A stretch of DNA of 64,000 nucleotides from Rhodamnia argentea (GCF_020921035.1 NC_063155.1:24421294-24485293); one strand, 5' to 3'. Shown: positions 24,160-37,326, counted from the stretch's first letter. Notes: a model not told the origin generated them from the sequence alone. Made by a program: numbers and translations.

Positions 24160-26806
24160 CTAGCATAGAAGGCCATACGAAGGCATATCTTCAATTCGCA
24201 AGACTTCTTCCATGAGAAGTTCTCTCTCTAGCTGGGCTCGAGTAGACTTCAGAACATCCTGCTTGTTTTGATCAGTATAGCTCAACGAAACTATCTTTCA
24301 ATTTCGAGAAAGTAAGAAAACAGTTGCTCACATTGAACTCCATGTATGTCGCGTTTCTTTCCAGCCATTGTTTGTCCATAATCATGAAAGCCACGCAATA
24401 TAGCAAATCAAATGCCCACTGATCCTCTGTAAACAGATTAAAAAGGAACTAAATGTCAGTTGAGCTCAATTACCAACAGCCAGTCTAGACTACAGAATAA
24501 AAAGGGCCCCCATAGGATCAAGGGAAAGGCACTCCTTAGATAACCTTATACAGCCAGATAATGAAGGACATGACGTATATGTCTAAGCTGTGCATTGTCG
24601 AATAAGAAATGCTACCCACATTAAAGTCCTCAGTAGAAGATACGGACTCCGCAACCACAAATTTTCAGCAATGCACTTGTATTTGTTGATCATGCCAACC
24701 ATAGAATCATATTCCGCATATTTTTGGAAAAAAGATGAATTACTGTTCTATTACCTGACAACATCTGCAGAAACACTCCTCTAATAAATGTCCTGGGTTT
24801 TGCTGCAAATAAATGAGCGGTCCATGTCTTATCAGTGAACCCAGATGCCAAAAAGTTCACAAGTAATGCAACATTGTAGCAGTCAGCTTGGAATTTGGTC
24901 CCAAAAATCTTTTAACAATGCATTACTTGCTTCGAGGGCTGATGGTTAATCACACTCCAAAACTTGCTTCAGATTGAATGAAGAAATCTACAGAATCACT
25001 GGTTTGACCCTTACATGCATCGAGATCAAGCATTTGCATGATCATGAATGTAATATTGACACCAGCAACAGCAAATGGGTACTCCCATGCTGCTCGCTTT
25101 CCTCCTTGCTTTTCCAGCAGATGCTGGAAAGATATCTGCAACGTACAAAATGTAATATAGTAAAGCTTCATTAAATGTAATATACAACCGGCAGGTTAAG
25201 TGTAACGTCCAAGTGTTGGAAAGTTCAGTCCTCAAAAACTAATTCATCATAACCAGGGTATAATTATTTCACACTAGTCTCCGCCACTAAGGAAAAAGAT
25301 ATGCAGCCATTACAGGTAGATAAGATATCCTTGTGCAGATTGAATATGACTTCACAAAGAAGACAGGAAAGAAATCTCACCGAAAATGTCTTTGCAAAGA
25401 AGAGCAGGTTCTCTAAAGAAATGAATCCAGCCCCCCTGATAATCAGAAAAATGGCATTGATTAGTAGGAAACAAGATAAAGAAGATGTTGAAGAACATCA
25501 ATAACAAGATATGGAACAGCATGGACTAGAAACCTGAAATCGGTGGATGGATCCTTCCCTTGCCACCCCATTTTTTTCCATTGATCAGATATTAAGCCTT
25601 GTAGTTCCTCATTGGGATATGTAGCAGACCAGAGAGCTCTCAAAGCATCCTTTTCTTGTGAAAGTAACTAAATTAATAACTTAAAAAGAATGGGAGAGGT
25701 ATTCTCTTAATGAACTTGGCATATATCAAACTTGTACGCTTTCATTTAACAGCGACTTTAGATTTCATTCTGGCAACATTATGTACCTGGTGATCTCGCC
25801 TAGAAGCATCAAAGAATACTTTCATACGACACTTCAATCTTTTAAGCCTTTCCTCCTACCAGTCAACAAGAGATAATAAGTCTAAATGGTTCTACATCAA
25901 ATTCCTTTAAGATAGCATATAATACATACACGAGTTAGAATGAGGGAGGACTCCCAAGGACAAGAACAAATGTAAAGAACCACAGCACTTTCAAGAGAAT
26001 ATTAAGGGCCAGTGAAGTTAAAGCATATACATGACCAACAAGTACAGAGGCAGGTTCCCTCTTTTTCCATGAAGGTGCAAGGAGGCCTACTGATCTAATA
26101 CATGGAGCAAAATGACTTTTTTTTTTCTTTTTATGTTGTGTGACAAGCACATTTATCTTCAAAACTTCCAGAAAATAGGTTAAAAAATAAACAAAGGATG
26201 ATATTCTTCCCAAACATTAGATTTTGAGAATAGGGCTGGTCAAACATAGATCAAAGAACGAGATTTTATCTTGGGAAAGCAGTTGCAGAAGAAAACCGCC
26301 TACAGTATAGTAGTCTTGAGACAAATGACAAAGAAATGGAGGAAATTACAACTACCCTAACCTGCCAGTGAGGGGGAAAATTGCAAATATGCGTAAAGCA
26401 TCAGTATTGGAGTTAACAGAAGAAAACCGCCTTCAGGCTGGTCTCTCTTTAGCAGCAGCTACTTGCCTGTATGGGTGTCAAGTGAAAACAAATGCGTTCG
26501 TATGTCCCCTTTCGCTTAAAGCAAACACATGTGAGGCCTTTCCCAATCCAGGCAGGTGCTCCACAAGTTGCATTATCTACAAAAAAGCTAATCAATCTAA
26601 GCATTCTGATCCCTATATAGGCCGCTCAATATGCAATGAAAGCATTGTGGAACTACTAATTGCACTCATTATGACAAGAAAAACAACTAGTAAGCAGACA
26701 CTCTCAACAGCTCAAAGAAATTCTTTCACTGAAGTTACCACCAGAAATTGGAGGCGGCCCCCAGACCTTGAAAGATGTTCTGATTGTTCCTGCCAACTCT
26801 GCTCAT
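24160..26806 (-). CDS. ELMO/CED-12 domain protein
   Basis: ELMO-domain proteins act on small GTPases in animals (ELMOD types are Arf-family GAPs); the plant members are largely uncharacterised. Coding exons: 26767-26806, 26467-26576, 25787-25855, 25534-25649, 25381-25435, 25015-25135, 24755-24802, 24332-24426, 24160-24258, giving 250 aa, normal for the plant family. Landmarks in order: APAWIGKGLTCVCFKRKG; ALRALWSATYPNEELQGLIS; DQWKKMGWQGKDPSTDFR|GAGFISLENLLFFAKTFS (the ELMO core); KRAAWEYPFAVAGVNITFM; DQWAFDLLYCVAF; and ERELLMEEVLRIEDMPSYGL at the C-terminus. The junction HLTPIQ|EERLKRL needs a GC donor (CAG|GCAAGT at 26467/26466). The start at 26806 (MSRVGRNNQNIFQ) is my choice because the reading frame and splice phase fit. 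The upstream exon near 28.5 kb is probably leader, although a longer N-terminus cannot be excluded. Confidence 0.9.
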
Positions 26807-26825
26807 GTTTAATGCATTAAAAGAT

Positions 26826-28800
26826 CTGCCATGAATCTAAGAGAAAAAGGAAATTAAGGGAAATCTGCTCACAGCAGAAAATCAATTGCATGGGAGCTAA
26901 TCTAAAACTCCTTAGCCTATGTATGCTTACAATGTTGAGAGCCATGTTTTCTTTTCAATGGAAATTGGCTTTATTGGTGATGTCATAGCTTTGCCACAAT
27001 TTCGATGCCATTGGATTCGCAGTTTACCCCTATTGTACTATCTTGATCCAGACCCACATAAATGCACCAAAAACGGAGGATTGTGCAAAATGAATTAGGA
27101 ATGTCGGACAGCAAGATAGCCGCCTGGGAATCATGATGTTTCCATGTGAGCAGTTGATCATTGAGATCACATTGCACAGGCTATTGACTTCAGTAGCCCA
27201 TCATTCTTTTAAGGAACACATCTCCCACTTTTGTTAGGGAGTATTAACAATCCTACATGAAATTTCGTGAAACCACAGCACATAACTACTAAAGATTACA
27301 TCTAGCACCAAGCAGCCACTGGCAAGGGGCACCCATCGGCCCTCGCCAGCCCCCCATTGGATTCATCACTGCATTCTCACATCTATCGTCTCTCAAATGC
27401 GAACCTACTTGAACAGACAAGACTGCATAGGAAACCAACTGAAATTGAATCTGCCAAGAAACAACTAAGACATTAAATGATAGTTTTTAGGACCCACAAA
27501 GGAATTCCTTGATAGAGATAACTCCAACCCATACGTATCGACAAAAGTAATATGAAGTGAAATATATGTCTGTGTGCCCATATTTGGCGAGCAGTGAAAG
27601 AACCACCCCAAATGGAGGACCCGGCCTTGCATGAGATGGGACCCTAAGAGAAGCAAATTGTTTCTGGTAAGACCTGTTCGTCCACAGTTGCGAGTATGAT
27701 CAAGCATTGAATTTTTAATTAATGAACCAAGTCCTTTTCTTTCCCACGGAGCAAGTCAGCGACCCAATTCCCACCAAATCCGGCACCTCTCTCCTTCTCT
27801 CTGTTTGTGCTTTTGCGGAATCAATCAACTACAAATCACTAATTAGCAGATGTCTGATTATGACCTCAAGGAACCCGGGTAAGTTCACCTAACACGCGAG
27901 ATTTGTGGGGTGATTATACTTTCCATCCTCTATGAAACGTGTTTCTTTCTACCTTTCAAGCTCGTTTTGAAAAAAATAAAAATAAAAACTAAAATATTGA
28001 TCGGATATAGAAGAAACAGGGTGCCTTTCAAAAACTATCCTGTTGACATACCCAGATGCTTGGATTCAGAAACAGCAAAGGAAGGAGCAGGGGGTCGATT
28101 GATTAATCAAAACGAGACTCAAACTGAAAGCAATTAATCACCGAAACGGACACGACCTTCATTGGCAGTGATAAAAACGATGACTTGGCCCCAGGCCTCG
28201 TGCTTAAATAAACGGATGTCACCGACCTTCATAGCCATTCTTTCCAGAAAACAGAGCAGCGAACATGGCCATTTGAAAAAAGAAAAGAAAAACGAAAACA
28301 CTCAGCGCGCAAAGAAGCGAGAGTCTGCATCGAGAGAATAAAAAACCGTCGAAAATCTGTCGCGGAATCAAAAAGAAGCATCGCATTCGCATTGTGTGCA
28401 TGGAGAGAGGGAGAGAGAGAGAGAGAACCTGAAGGAGCAAGACCTTCAGAACATCTGGAGATTGAGGAGGAGGAGGAGGAGGAAGGAGCTGAGACCGAGA
28501 GGGTGCGAACAGCGGAGTAATTTTGCTGAGTGTTGACGAGGCTCATCGATCCAGAACTAGAAACGCACCCAAGCTTCTTGAGATACGACTTCTTTTCCCG
28601 ATCAGATGCCTGGACGTTGTTCCTTTTCCTTCTTGCACGGTCGAGTCGAGACGGTCTACATGTAGATGACGAAGATGCTCAGAGGGAGAGAGAGAGAGAG
28701 AGGGAGAAACGAGCGAGATTAGCGTGACTGAGAGTGACGAACAGACAGGGACAGCGAGATGATACGACTAGTACCCCCTTAATCTTATTGGGTTAGTCCT
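26826..28800 (-). other. Long 5' intron/leader region of the ELMO gene
   Basis: No separate gene recognised. The minus-strand frame at 28430-28546 (MSLVNTQQNYSAVRTLSVSA, then a Ser run) lies in a CT-rich, promoter-proximal setting and ends at possible GT donors near 28440. It is the likely first exon of the ELMO transcript, but its phase does not join cleanly to the exon ending at 26825, so I treat it as leader. GA dinucleotide runs occur at about 28409-28427 and 28684-28707. Confidence 0.4.
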
Positions 28801-31737
28801 AATTGAATAATATTACGTGTCTTGGACGTGCATGGCGACGGCAATTGTGCGGGGCGAAGTGACGCGATCGTGGGATCTCCGCCGTCCAATGAAATGACAG
28901 AATCTGATGGACAAGCTCATCAGAAATCACAGTGCAAGCCAATCTCTATTCCTTTATGTTCAAATTGCATCAACAGCGCTTTAGAACTAGTTTCGCCCGT
29001 TGAATCGGATCGACTTGAATTAGGGTCAGATAAAAAATTATCCGATCCGTATATACTCATTTTATCCATTTTATTACAACACAAATTTAGTAATTAGAGC
29101 CTAACTCAACTCGTACCCTATTCGAATTGAGGTGAGAGTGCGGAGTGAGTGAGTGAGCGAGCGCGCTAGATCAAGTAAGAGCTAGAGAGAATGAAGAGAA
29201 AGTTTTAAAGATGAGTTGTATCCAAGTAAGTTGTAAACACATTTACGGCCCATTCAACACCAATATTATGTTTACACCCATTTATAATTCGTTTCTTAAA
29301 TATAACTAACTCATTTAATAACTTAGCTTATCATGTATAGGCTAAGAAATAAATTTATAACCCATTTTGATTGATTTAGCTTCACCTCTCATCTTCTCTG
29401 CTAAAGATATTTTAGATATCCTCTAGAGATATATAGCATGTTTTCTATATCTATTTTGAATATTCATATCTCATTTGATTCCTTAAATAGTCATCTAATA
29501 TGGCCTATTTATTTACGGGCTCTCAATATAATCTTTTATGTATATCGAAATATACGAAAACTTTCTATTTTTCTCTTCTGCATTATTTTCAACTAGGTAT
29601 AGATGGCTATCCAAAAATTTCTAATTTCATTTTTCCGTTTTATCGGTTTTCGGCATGCACCCGTGCATCGTTGAAGCAAAATAAATTCATCTGGTCTTTT
29701 GACAATACAAGTCGTGTCGCTCCGTTACCGTTCCGCAAGCTAGCGGGTTTACCTAACCTAATGCCACGCGGCGTGTTGGATTGGGGGAAGATGTTAAATA
29801 TATTTTAGATAGCGTGTTGGATCGGAGGAGGATGATAAAGATATTTTAGATATCTTCTAGAGATATAAATGATATTAGAGTTGTATACTTATTTCAATTA
29901 TGCATATCTCATTTAATTCCTTAGATAGTCATTTAATGTAATCTATAAATAGACTCTCAATGTAAAATCTTTTCTACATATATCGAAATATACGGAAATT
30001 CTCCATTTCTATTTTCTGCATTATTCTCCACTTTCTCCGTCATTATTCTCCTGAATCCTGACTCCCGAGCACCAATTCATCTGAATATCTGTTCGAACAT
30101 CTTGCTTCGCGATTCTCATCCACCCAAGCGGAACTGTCAATAAGCAAACCTGTTTCCACTTGCGTCAATTCGCCTGCCACCGTCGGTTCATCGCTCGAAA
30201 CACGCAACAACTGAACTCGTCGAATTGCAAAATCGGGACTAAAAGCAGAGCGTTTTCCCATGTGCCTGGTCCCGGCAACGACGAACAGAAGGTGGTCCTC
30301 AGGCGGCCCGAGAAAGAGCGTGACGGAGGTGCGAAATCGGTGGTTCCTCGGATTTTTGCTATAAAAAATCTCCAGCGACAAGACAAAGCAAGAGCTTTTG
30401 TAAGCTGAATCCCATCACCGTCCTGTCGTTTATCGTTACCCATCGGACCACCCTCCGCCTTTCAGCATTAGATTTGATTTGACCGCCACATGGCTTTTTA
30501 ATTGCAGAAACTGGCTGACTGAAAGGTACCGATGCTGCGGCTGAATTACATCATATCTCATGCTCCAAAACAAATTAAAAGTGGAGACAAAACAAGCCAG
30601 CAAGAATCGTGACTCTCACCCATCTCACGCTGCATCCAAACACAAAAGGACAGAGCGGTGAGCACTGTGCTTTGACCGGCCACAGGGCTATTCTATTCTA
30701 TTCTTGTAGGGGCTTTAATGAAAAGTACGACAAAATCCCAACAACAAAAAAATTTCGAGTACGATGAGTACGTTGATTGGCGCATCTTCCTCTTTGACTT
30801 GACCCTGGCGGCAATGTGGATCCAGTGGAATACGGGCCCACATCCCAAAATTTGGACATGGATAGTATATTTATGGGGTAGATCGTTCGGAGGTTTTAGA
30901 GTTTGGGCTTGTGTTTTGTGTGCCCTATCAGGTTTGAGTTAACTTCATGGGTCTCCTTGGGTTCCAATTATTTCGCTGATTCAGGAGTGAGACTCCTAAT
31001 CGAAAAAGAAAACAGGGCATATGGCACACCTCTCTTTGTTCCCGTAAAACATCTACTCCGAGTTCAAAGGGTGAATGTGCTGCCCAAGGATTGTGTGCTG
31101 ATGATGAGTCAACGCAAATTTTTCGCAGTTGAGACGATCTCTGATCACCGCATTCGATAGGGTCTCAGGTTATGAAGTACAGAGCCCTAGCAAATTGCGG
31201 TACCAAGACAGGGAAACATTGGCTCTAGAAACATAACCCACACGACTCATGGCTGATGCTGGAGATTACAGATCACTCGAGTTCAATCTGGGAAATCTCG
31301 GGTACAATACCAGAGTCCTTCAGTTGATCACACACAGGTGCAACAACTTGACGTATTTGCAATGAACAAAAGAATGGGCAATTGTTTCTTCTGCAGAATG
31401 ATACAAATCCCAATTACACTTGCACATCCTCTGCAGCTAAAGATGCATAGAGCTAAAAACATAAAAGGCCAATCCCGAGAGACACTGTACATGCATAGAC
31501 TCCACAGTATTTGCTAGACATCAACAAGCAGAAGTTGCTACAAAAATCTCAGTGAAAGACTATGAGATTGGGAAGTAAAGGGAACAAAACAAGATCCAAT
31601 TAACAGATCACTGATCAGTATAAAAGGCCGCTGATTGTGGTTGGCAAAATCTCTGCATCTTGTAGATTCTTGTAAGGGCGCTGCTACAATGATAGAGAAC
31701 GTAGATGTACAGTATCTTAACAGCAAGCTCCTCCCCG
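28801..31737. other. Gene-poor region with LTR-like fossils
   Basis: Two related LTR-like blocks lie at about 29404-29600 and 29814-30040. A minus-strand frame at 30043-30381 (112 aa, starting MSLEIFYSKNPRNHRFRTSV) and overlapping frames to 30443 match no domain I know; the stretch is GC-richer than its flanks and could be a gene fragment. The rest (30450-31737) shows nothing I can name, apart from the 3' UTR of the GT47 gene at its end. Confidence 0.45.
29404..30040 (+). mobile_element. LTR-like fossil pair (Ty1/copia-like or TRIM)
   Basis: Two direct repeats of about 200-225 bp share TTTTAGATATC, TCTAGAGATATA, CATATCTCATTT, TAGTCATYTAAT, TCTCAAT and TATCGAAATATACG in order. The second begins TGTTGGATCGG near 29814 and carries a CTATAAATAGACTCTC promoter-like core. 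A GGTATAGATGGC stretch after the first copy faintly resembles a Met-tRNA primer site. The roughly 210 bp between has no coding capacity. It looks like a broken, old, short LTR element or two solo LTRs; the family is inferred from the style of the LTR only. Confidence 0.45.
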
Positions 31738-34700
31738 TCATCTCCTTTGCCCCCACCAGTCTGGAATTTTTAACCTCCGGTTTCTATGTACAGCAAGTTT
31801 GACCCGGGGAAGTTTGTGCTTGATCTCTCTCCATAGCATGTCCACAGCATCTTCCTTCTGCGGGGGGTAATGGAATTCATAGTGATGGGAAATTGTTCTA
31901 AGCTGCTTCCACATTTCTATCCATCTCTCTTTTGGGAACAGACGCAGTTGAGCAACCATGTAACCCGGTGTAAGTGCCTCCTCAACTGAGAAGAAAATCG
32001 AGAACTGGGAATAGTCAATTTCATCCTCATATGGGAGCTCAATCTGATCACTAACGATGACAGGAACACAGTGGCTGACAATGGCATCAAAAAGCCGGCA
32101 TGATGATGGAGTATCTCCAGCTGGATGCAGACAGAACTTCGACGAACGCATTCCTTGAGTGGACTGGATAAAAACGAGAGAAAAGTTAAAGAATAAGCAT
32201 TGTCCATTATGAGCATCATTGCTGCTAGCAGATGTCAGTGGATCTCCACTGTACAAATAAAGAGCTTTCCGCTGGTCTGAGTACTTTGTAATTGTAGTCA
32301 AAGCATCAATTACAACCAGGCAATTCAGAGCTGCAGCCAAATGCAAGCTAGCACATATTACAACCAGGCAATTCAGAGCTGCAGCCAAATGCAAACTAGC
32401 ACATTGTTATAATTCATATACTCCCACCTTTGGGTCATAGATGACACTCAAAACAGAATCAGACAACATGAATCACCTTAGCTTTCTATGCTTTAAAAAT
32501 TTACATGACAATACAATTAGAAATTATATTCTCAAGGAGACATCTGTAATCCACTAATTGGTAAGCATATCTCATACTAAATTCTTATGTTTGATATGAA
32601 ATAAGGTATACTTCTGACAGGACTTTTCAGACTTCTATACTTCTAGATAAAGTTAAAAACAACTAACCAGGTAACGTGCTACTTTACATTAATTTTCTTT
32701 CTTCCCTGCTGCCAAGCAGCGCCACTCAATGACCAAAACAAGTATCACAAATTAGATTCTTCAATCACGCTTGCATTTACTTATAAGTTCTCCGCAGGTC
32801 TTCCATTTCGAAAGATTGTTCAAACAGGACTTTTAGTCCTGCTAATCTCAACTTCAGAATCTAACACTGAGCAACCATAAGCAAACGTACCAGGAATTTC
32901 TACAACAAAAAAGGCTAAAGAAATTCATTTGTAGCATTTTAAAAGCCTTCTATTGCTATAAACTTTGAAGGCATTGGTGGACACGATTTATATGAAATTC
33001 TACTTCACTTTTACAACAATCAAATCCCTGGGCAGGTATTGAGCTTGCAAGGGTATAAAAGGAATCAACTAAACATAAAAAAGCAAGAGCATACTCTTGG
33101 AACTTTATTATCAAAGAAATAAAGGTAAAAAGTTGCACACTCAATGCAATGCAAACTGGATTGTTACTAGTATTTTTCCCTGAAACTTATTTAGCAAATG
33201 TGCATAATCCTTGACCCCAGACACGAGATTCTTAAAAATGGCTCTAAAGAACCACGAAAATAAAGTGATCCATATGACCGTCATCACAACCAGTTAAAAG
33301 TTTTGCTGTAACTGTATATGAACGTCCAAATCACTCCATATGCTATATATGAGATCTTACTAACAATATAGGCTGAATAATTGAGAAAATGGCAACTCTA
33401 CCTACCATTTTAATGCTTTCAACAGTTGCAATACTGCGCTCGTAATGAACGTCATCATAACCGGCTAATATTTTTGCCAATTTAGCACGAACAATCCCCT
33501 CCTGCATGGTAATAGGCATAGTGATTGAAAAATATGGTGTCAAATACTACTCAGATTTCAATTTTCAAAGATAAATCACACAGCAGGGCCAGGCTGGCTT
33601 ACATCTTTCCTGACTGTCCTCCCACGGAAGAATAGAAGCAGGGGGCGCAACCCGTACGGGTCAACAGTATCATCATCTAGAAATGACTCCACAACATGTA
33701 CATATGGAGCCACCACATCTTTGTTCAAATTTGACATGGTTTTAGAGAAGCGACCAAAATCTGCAACAATAAGAATAGATGCGTTCACCTGTTCCCGAAG
33801 AAATCTGAAAGCATTTGGGTGTGTCATAGGAATTACATGGTCTCTGCCTCCAGATCTCTGCCAATATTTGGATTGCCGCAAGAACTCCATAAGGTCAATC
33901 TGAAATCAGAAGAACCCATATTCAACTGTAACAAGGATACAGCTGTTCACAAAGAAAAAGCACATCAGAAATTACCTTTTGAAGGGATCATTAAGTCCCA
34001 TTTATAGAGGACTTATAGTGTGACGTAAATTAATAAGCTATAAAGGACGATCCCACATGACGGTTTAACAGAGGCTTGAAAAAAAATAACTGATTTGTCT
34101 CACTATGGTAGTAAAGGCTCGATGAAGATGTCTTGAAACCAATCATAATATAATCAAAGGAAACCAACGGACTGGAATTCATCCTCCATGTCAAAGAGAG
34201 TGTCAAAACAATAGGATTGACTCCAAAATCACTCCAGCCTCTAAATAAAACCACCACTAAACACTCCGTTCTAATACCAAAAAGTAACTTGACAACAAAT
34301 TGAATTGTTTAAACTAAACAAGTGAACACTTGAAAAAGGAAAATTCATATGGACCTCAACATCTTGTCAGGATTCAAAAGATTTCCTCGTTGGAACCTGA
34401 AGGGTCCCTATATTTACAGTTCATCCCCGAATCTGACTATCCTATAGGTGATAGCCAGAAGTCACGTGCAAGGAGATAATGTTAATGGGGGCAAAGAAAC
34501 AGAAGTTCCCCGGTTCACTAGATCAGAGCCTGCCATACATATACACTTCAAAAGCTTTCTCAAAAGCTTTCTCAAAGCATCCAACTTTTAACAGGTTAAT
34601 ATCTCATCTTGAAATGCTTTCATGAGAAATTATCTCACAGCAAACATTTCCAAAATAAGGGCCAGTTCTTTCTTTTGTCGAATAAGGGCCAGTTCTTTCT

Positions 34701-35564
34701 TTTGTGGAAAGTGAAAGCAATTGGATATCCCAACTTCACGAATACTAGTTTTAGGTGTTGACAAGTGCTAAAAAAGAAACAGGCAGAGAGCAAGAGGATG
34801 CAATACAACATAAGCACCGTAGTAGATGCCAACACAGTGCGATAAATAAGCACTTGATAAGTTCAAAGAGAGTAACATCGACACAATGTGCCTAAAAAAT
34901 ACTGCTAATCCAAGAGACAGATGACCGCGAGCCATAGTAGACCGACGCTCTCTCCCTCTCCAAAACATATTGTCGGTTCTTAGATTAATTCTTGGGAGCA
35001 GAATATCAACGAACGACAAGAAAGCAGATATGATTTATTTCTGCAGGAAAGATATAAAACCTACTCAATTACCTGCAGCTTGCGATCAATCTCGGTCTCC
35101 GGATCCGTCATGTTATGGCCGTGCGTGTTGAAGCTCAACGAAGAGAAGAACGGCACAAAGAAAACGTCAGCCGATTCCGGATCCAAGACTCTAACCGCCT
35201 CCCTCCCGCCGCTCCCGCCGCCGCCGTCGTAGACGAGCGAGGCCATCATCCAGTACTCCACGCTGTGCTGCTTCTTCAATCCGGTGTTGCGCGGCCACGG
35301 GGGGAAGTTCCCCGCGGTCACCGGCGATTCGTCGGTGCTGTGGCGGTGTAACATGCCCACGTGGAACCTCCGGGGGAGATCGTACATGTAGACCCGGAGG
35401 GGGGGCGAGTCCGCCTTCGCCCGGAGCGAGGCCGCGCCCGGAGGAGATTGCAGCAGAGGGAAGAAATAGGATCGGACGTCGACGGAGCCGATGATGATAG
35501 CGTACGTGATCAGGAGGAGGAGGAAGCCCAGACCGAGAGAGAGACCGATGGATTTGCCATACAT
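31738..35564 (-). CDS. Exostosin-family GT47 glycosyltransferase (ARAD-like)
   Basis: GT47 enzymes are Golgi type II membrane proteins that add sugars to pectin, xyloglucan or xylan. Coding exons 35073-35564, 33603-33899, 33406-33501 and 31738-32163 give 436 aa. The start [11 protein letters not shown] is followed at once by a signal anchor (about residues 6-27, [14 protein letters not shown]). The catalytic region holds [118 protein letters not shown] and a basic end [26 protein letters not shown] and PVIVSD..ELPYED are family hallmarks. It matches my memory of Arabidopsis At1g67410/At1g34270, whose acceptor sugar I cannot state; ARAD1, a relative, is an arabinan-related enzyme. The 3' intron contains a 48 bp tandem duplication, which creates a misleading in-frame extension of the last exon. 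Confidence 0.94.
32309..32404. repeat. 48 bp perfect-period tandem duplication in a GT47 intron
   Basis: Units 32309-32356 and 32357-32404 begin ATTACAACCAGGC and end CTAGCACAT. They differ at one base (GCAAG versus GCAAA), so the duplication is recent. It lies just upstream of the last coding exon. Confidence 0.9.
34654..34705. repeat. 27 bp tandem duplication in a GT47 intron
   Basis: The 25 bp word starting AATAAGGGCCAGTTC occurs identically at 34654-34678 and 34681-34705, separated by CG. It is a small intronic duplication with no evident function. Confidence 0.85.
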
Positions 35565-36799
35565 TTTGCCAAGATCCACTCGTCGCGAACTCGTCGAGAT
35601 GCTATCTCTCTCTCCCTCTGGCTCTGCGTCTCTCTGCAGATTTGGCAGCTAGGTTGGAGAGAGAGAGAGAGAGAGTATATTGGTTGGCTGTCTATTAAGC
35701 AAAGTGTGATTCAAGCAATTTTCTCGTAATTAATTGCGATCGAAGTAAAGCCGAATCTCTGCGAATGATCTGAATTTAGTAATTACACTAATTCCTAAAA
35801 TGAAACCCAAGGTAGCATCAACGAAATTGCCCGTTTACTGTGGTCAATTTCTTGATGCTAATATAAAATTTCACGAGGTGCGATCCATAATTGATTTTGT
35901 GACATTGTATCACAATTCGTACGAGGCACGATCACACGAATCGTATCCACTTTACTAGGGTATATAAAAAAGGATCTCTAAAAAAGATGAAAATAAAGTT
36001 GCTTCCATTCTCTTCACTCTCTCTCTCTCTCTCTCGATATCAATGGATTTGGATGGAAAGCTTAAAACGGATGGTCCATTACCAAGGGAAACATTCGTTT
36101 GATGTCACGAACAAGGAATCCTGCCCATTTTAAGTAACTCGGAGAAGATTCCCTTCCGTTGTTTGGATGACAAAATTCCTTAACCTTATTGGAAAGAACT
36201 TCTCAATGATTCCCAGCGGTGAATCAGGGACAGAGACGGCGGGCGACTAGTGGTGACTACCGGAGGTGGACTTGGGTTTTGATTTTTGTGTCAATAAAAG
36301 GGATAAGTAGCGAAAATCCAATCACGTCAACATTTCCTATTAGCACGTCATAAAAGGTAATGTGTCTCGAGAAAGTATAAGAAAAAGTCGTATCACTATT
36401 TTGTTTGCCAATTTGAAATAAGTTAATAGAATGACTTGATTATATCAATTTGATAACTTTTATGATTTGATTGGATTTTTTTTTAAGATTTTAAGCTCCA
36501 TTTCACTTTTCTGTAAGTTTTATGATTTATGATGCACTAATAACCTCTTATAAACATATGGAGGTTGAATATCGATGCGAACGAATTATATCTAGGTAAT
36601 CCAATTCCACGTATTTTGAGGAATTTTATTCCCCGTGATATCCAAATTTCCACTTTTATTTCTCTCCAAGCACGAAATATGTAAGAACTTTTTATTCAAC
36701 GAATTCACGATCTGTCGAGGTGGACAGAGTTTTCCCTATTATCTCTTGTGATTGATATAAACGGTACATCCATGTAACAACAAGAAATGATTTTTCCTA

Positions 36800-37326
36800 G
36801 GAAAATGTCCCAAAAAAGTCGTAGACCGTTCGCATTTTTTGCCAACTCAGTTCTAAATTTTTTGAGTTTGCTGATTCGATCCTAAGCATTTTTATCTTTT
36901 GCCAATTCGGTTCTATTAGCTGAAAATCGCTTATATGAACGTTGGTCGTCTTGTGATGTTGCCAGTGCTGACGTTGACAATTTTTAATAATATGTTAAAA
37001 ATGTATATAAAAAAAATTAGAATTGTTTTTTATTTTTTTCCTTTTTTTTTCTTTCGGGATTCAGAGGCTGATGGCCCCACTGGCCTTTACCCAAGGGCCC
37101 GGGGGCCACCGGCTTCCTAACCGAGAAAGAAAAAAGATTAAAAATAAAAAAAAATTATTTATAATTATTTAAAATTATCCACATCGGCGTCGGCGGTGCC
37201 ACGTCGGACAGCCGACGTCCACGTCAGCAATTTTCGATCAATAAAACTGAATTAGCAAATTTAAAAAGGTTTAAGACTATATTGACAAAAATGAGAAAGG
37301 TTTAAGGTTTTTTTGGCAATTTTCCC
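36800..37326. mobile_element. MITE-like non-autonomous DNA transposon
   Basis: Left end GGAAAATGTCCCAAAAAAGT and right end TTTTTTGGCAATTTTCCC are imperfect inverted repeats. Inside each end is a matching AT-rich arm (AATTCGGTTCTA on the left, ACTGAATTAGCAAAT on the right), around a GC-rich centre (about 37060-37105) and CACGTCGGAC-type words. It is about 527 bp with no coding capacity. A related, less complete copy lies at about 6950-7530. Superfamily unknown; target duplications were not clear. Confidence 0.6.

Noticed and set aside
31738-32394. Single 218-residue minus-strand frame as the last GT47 exon
   Set aside because: Its first third reads through intron sequence and the 48 bp tandem duplication. 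The conserved protein joins at 32163 after a CAG acceptor.
35565-35579. Upstream GTG at 35579 as the GT47 start
   Set aside because: It is not an ATG. The methionine at 35564 directly precedes the signal anchor and matches the expected type II protein N-terminus.
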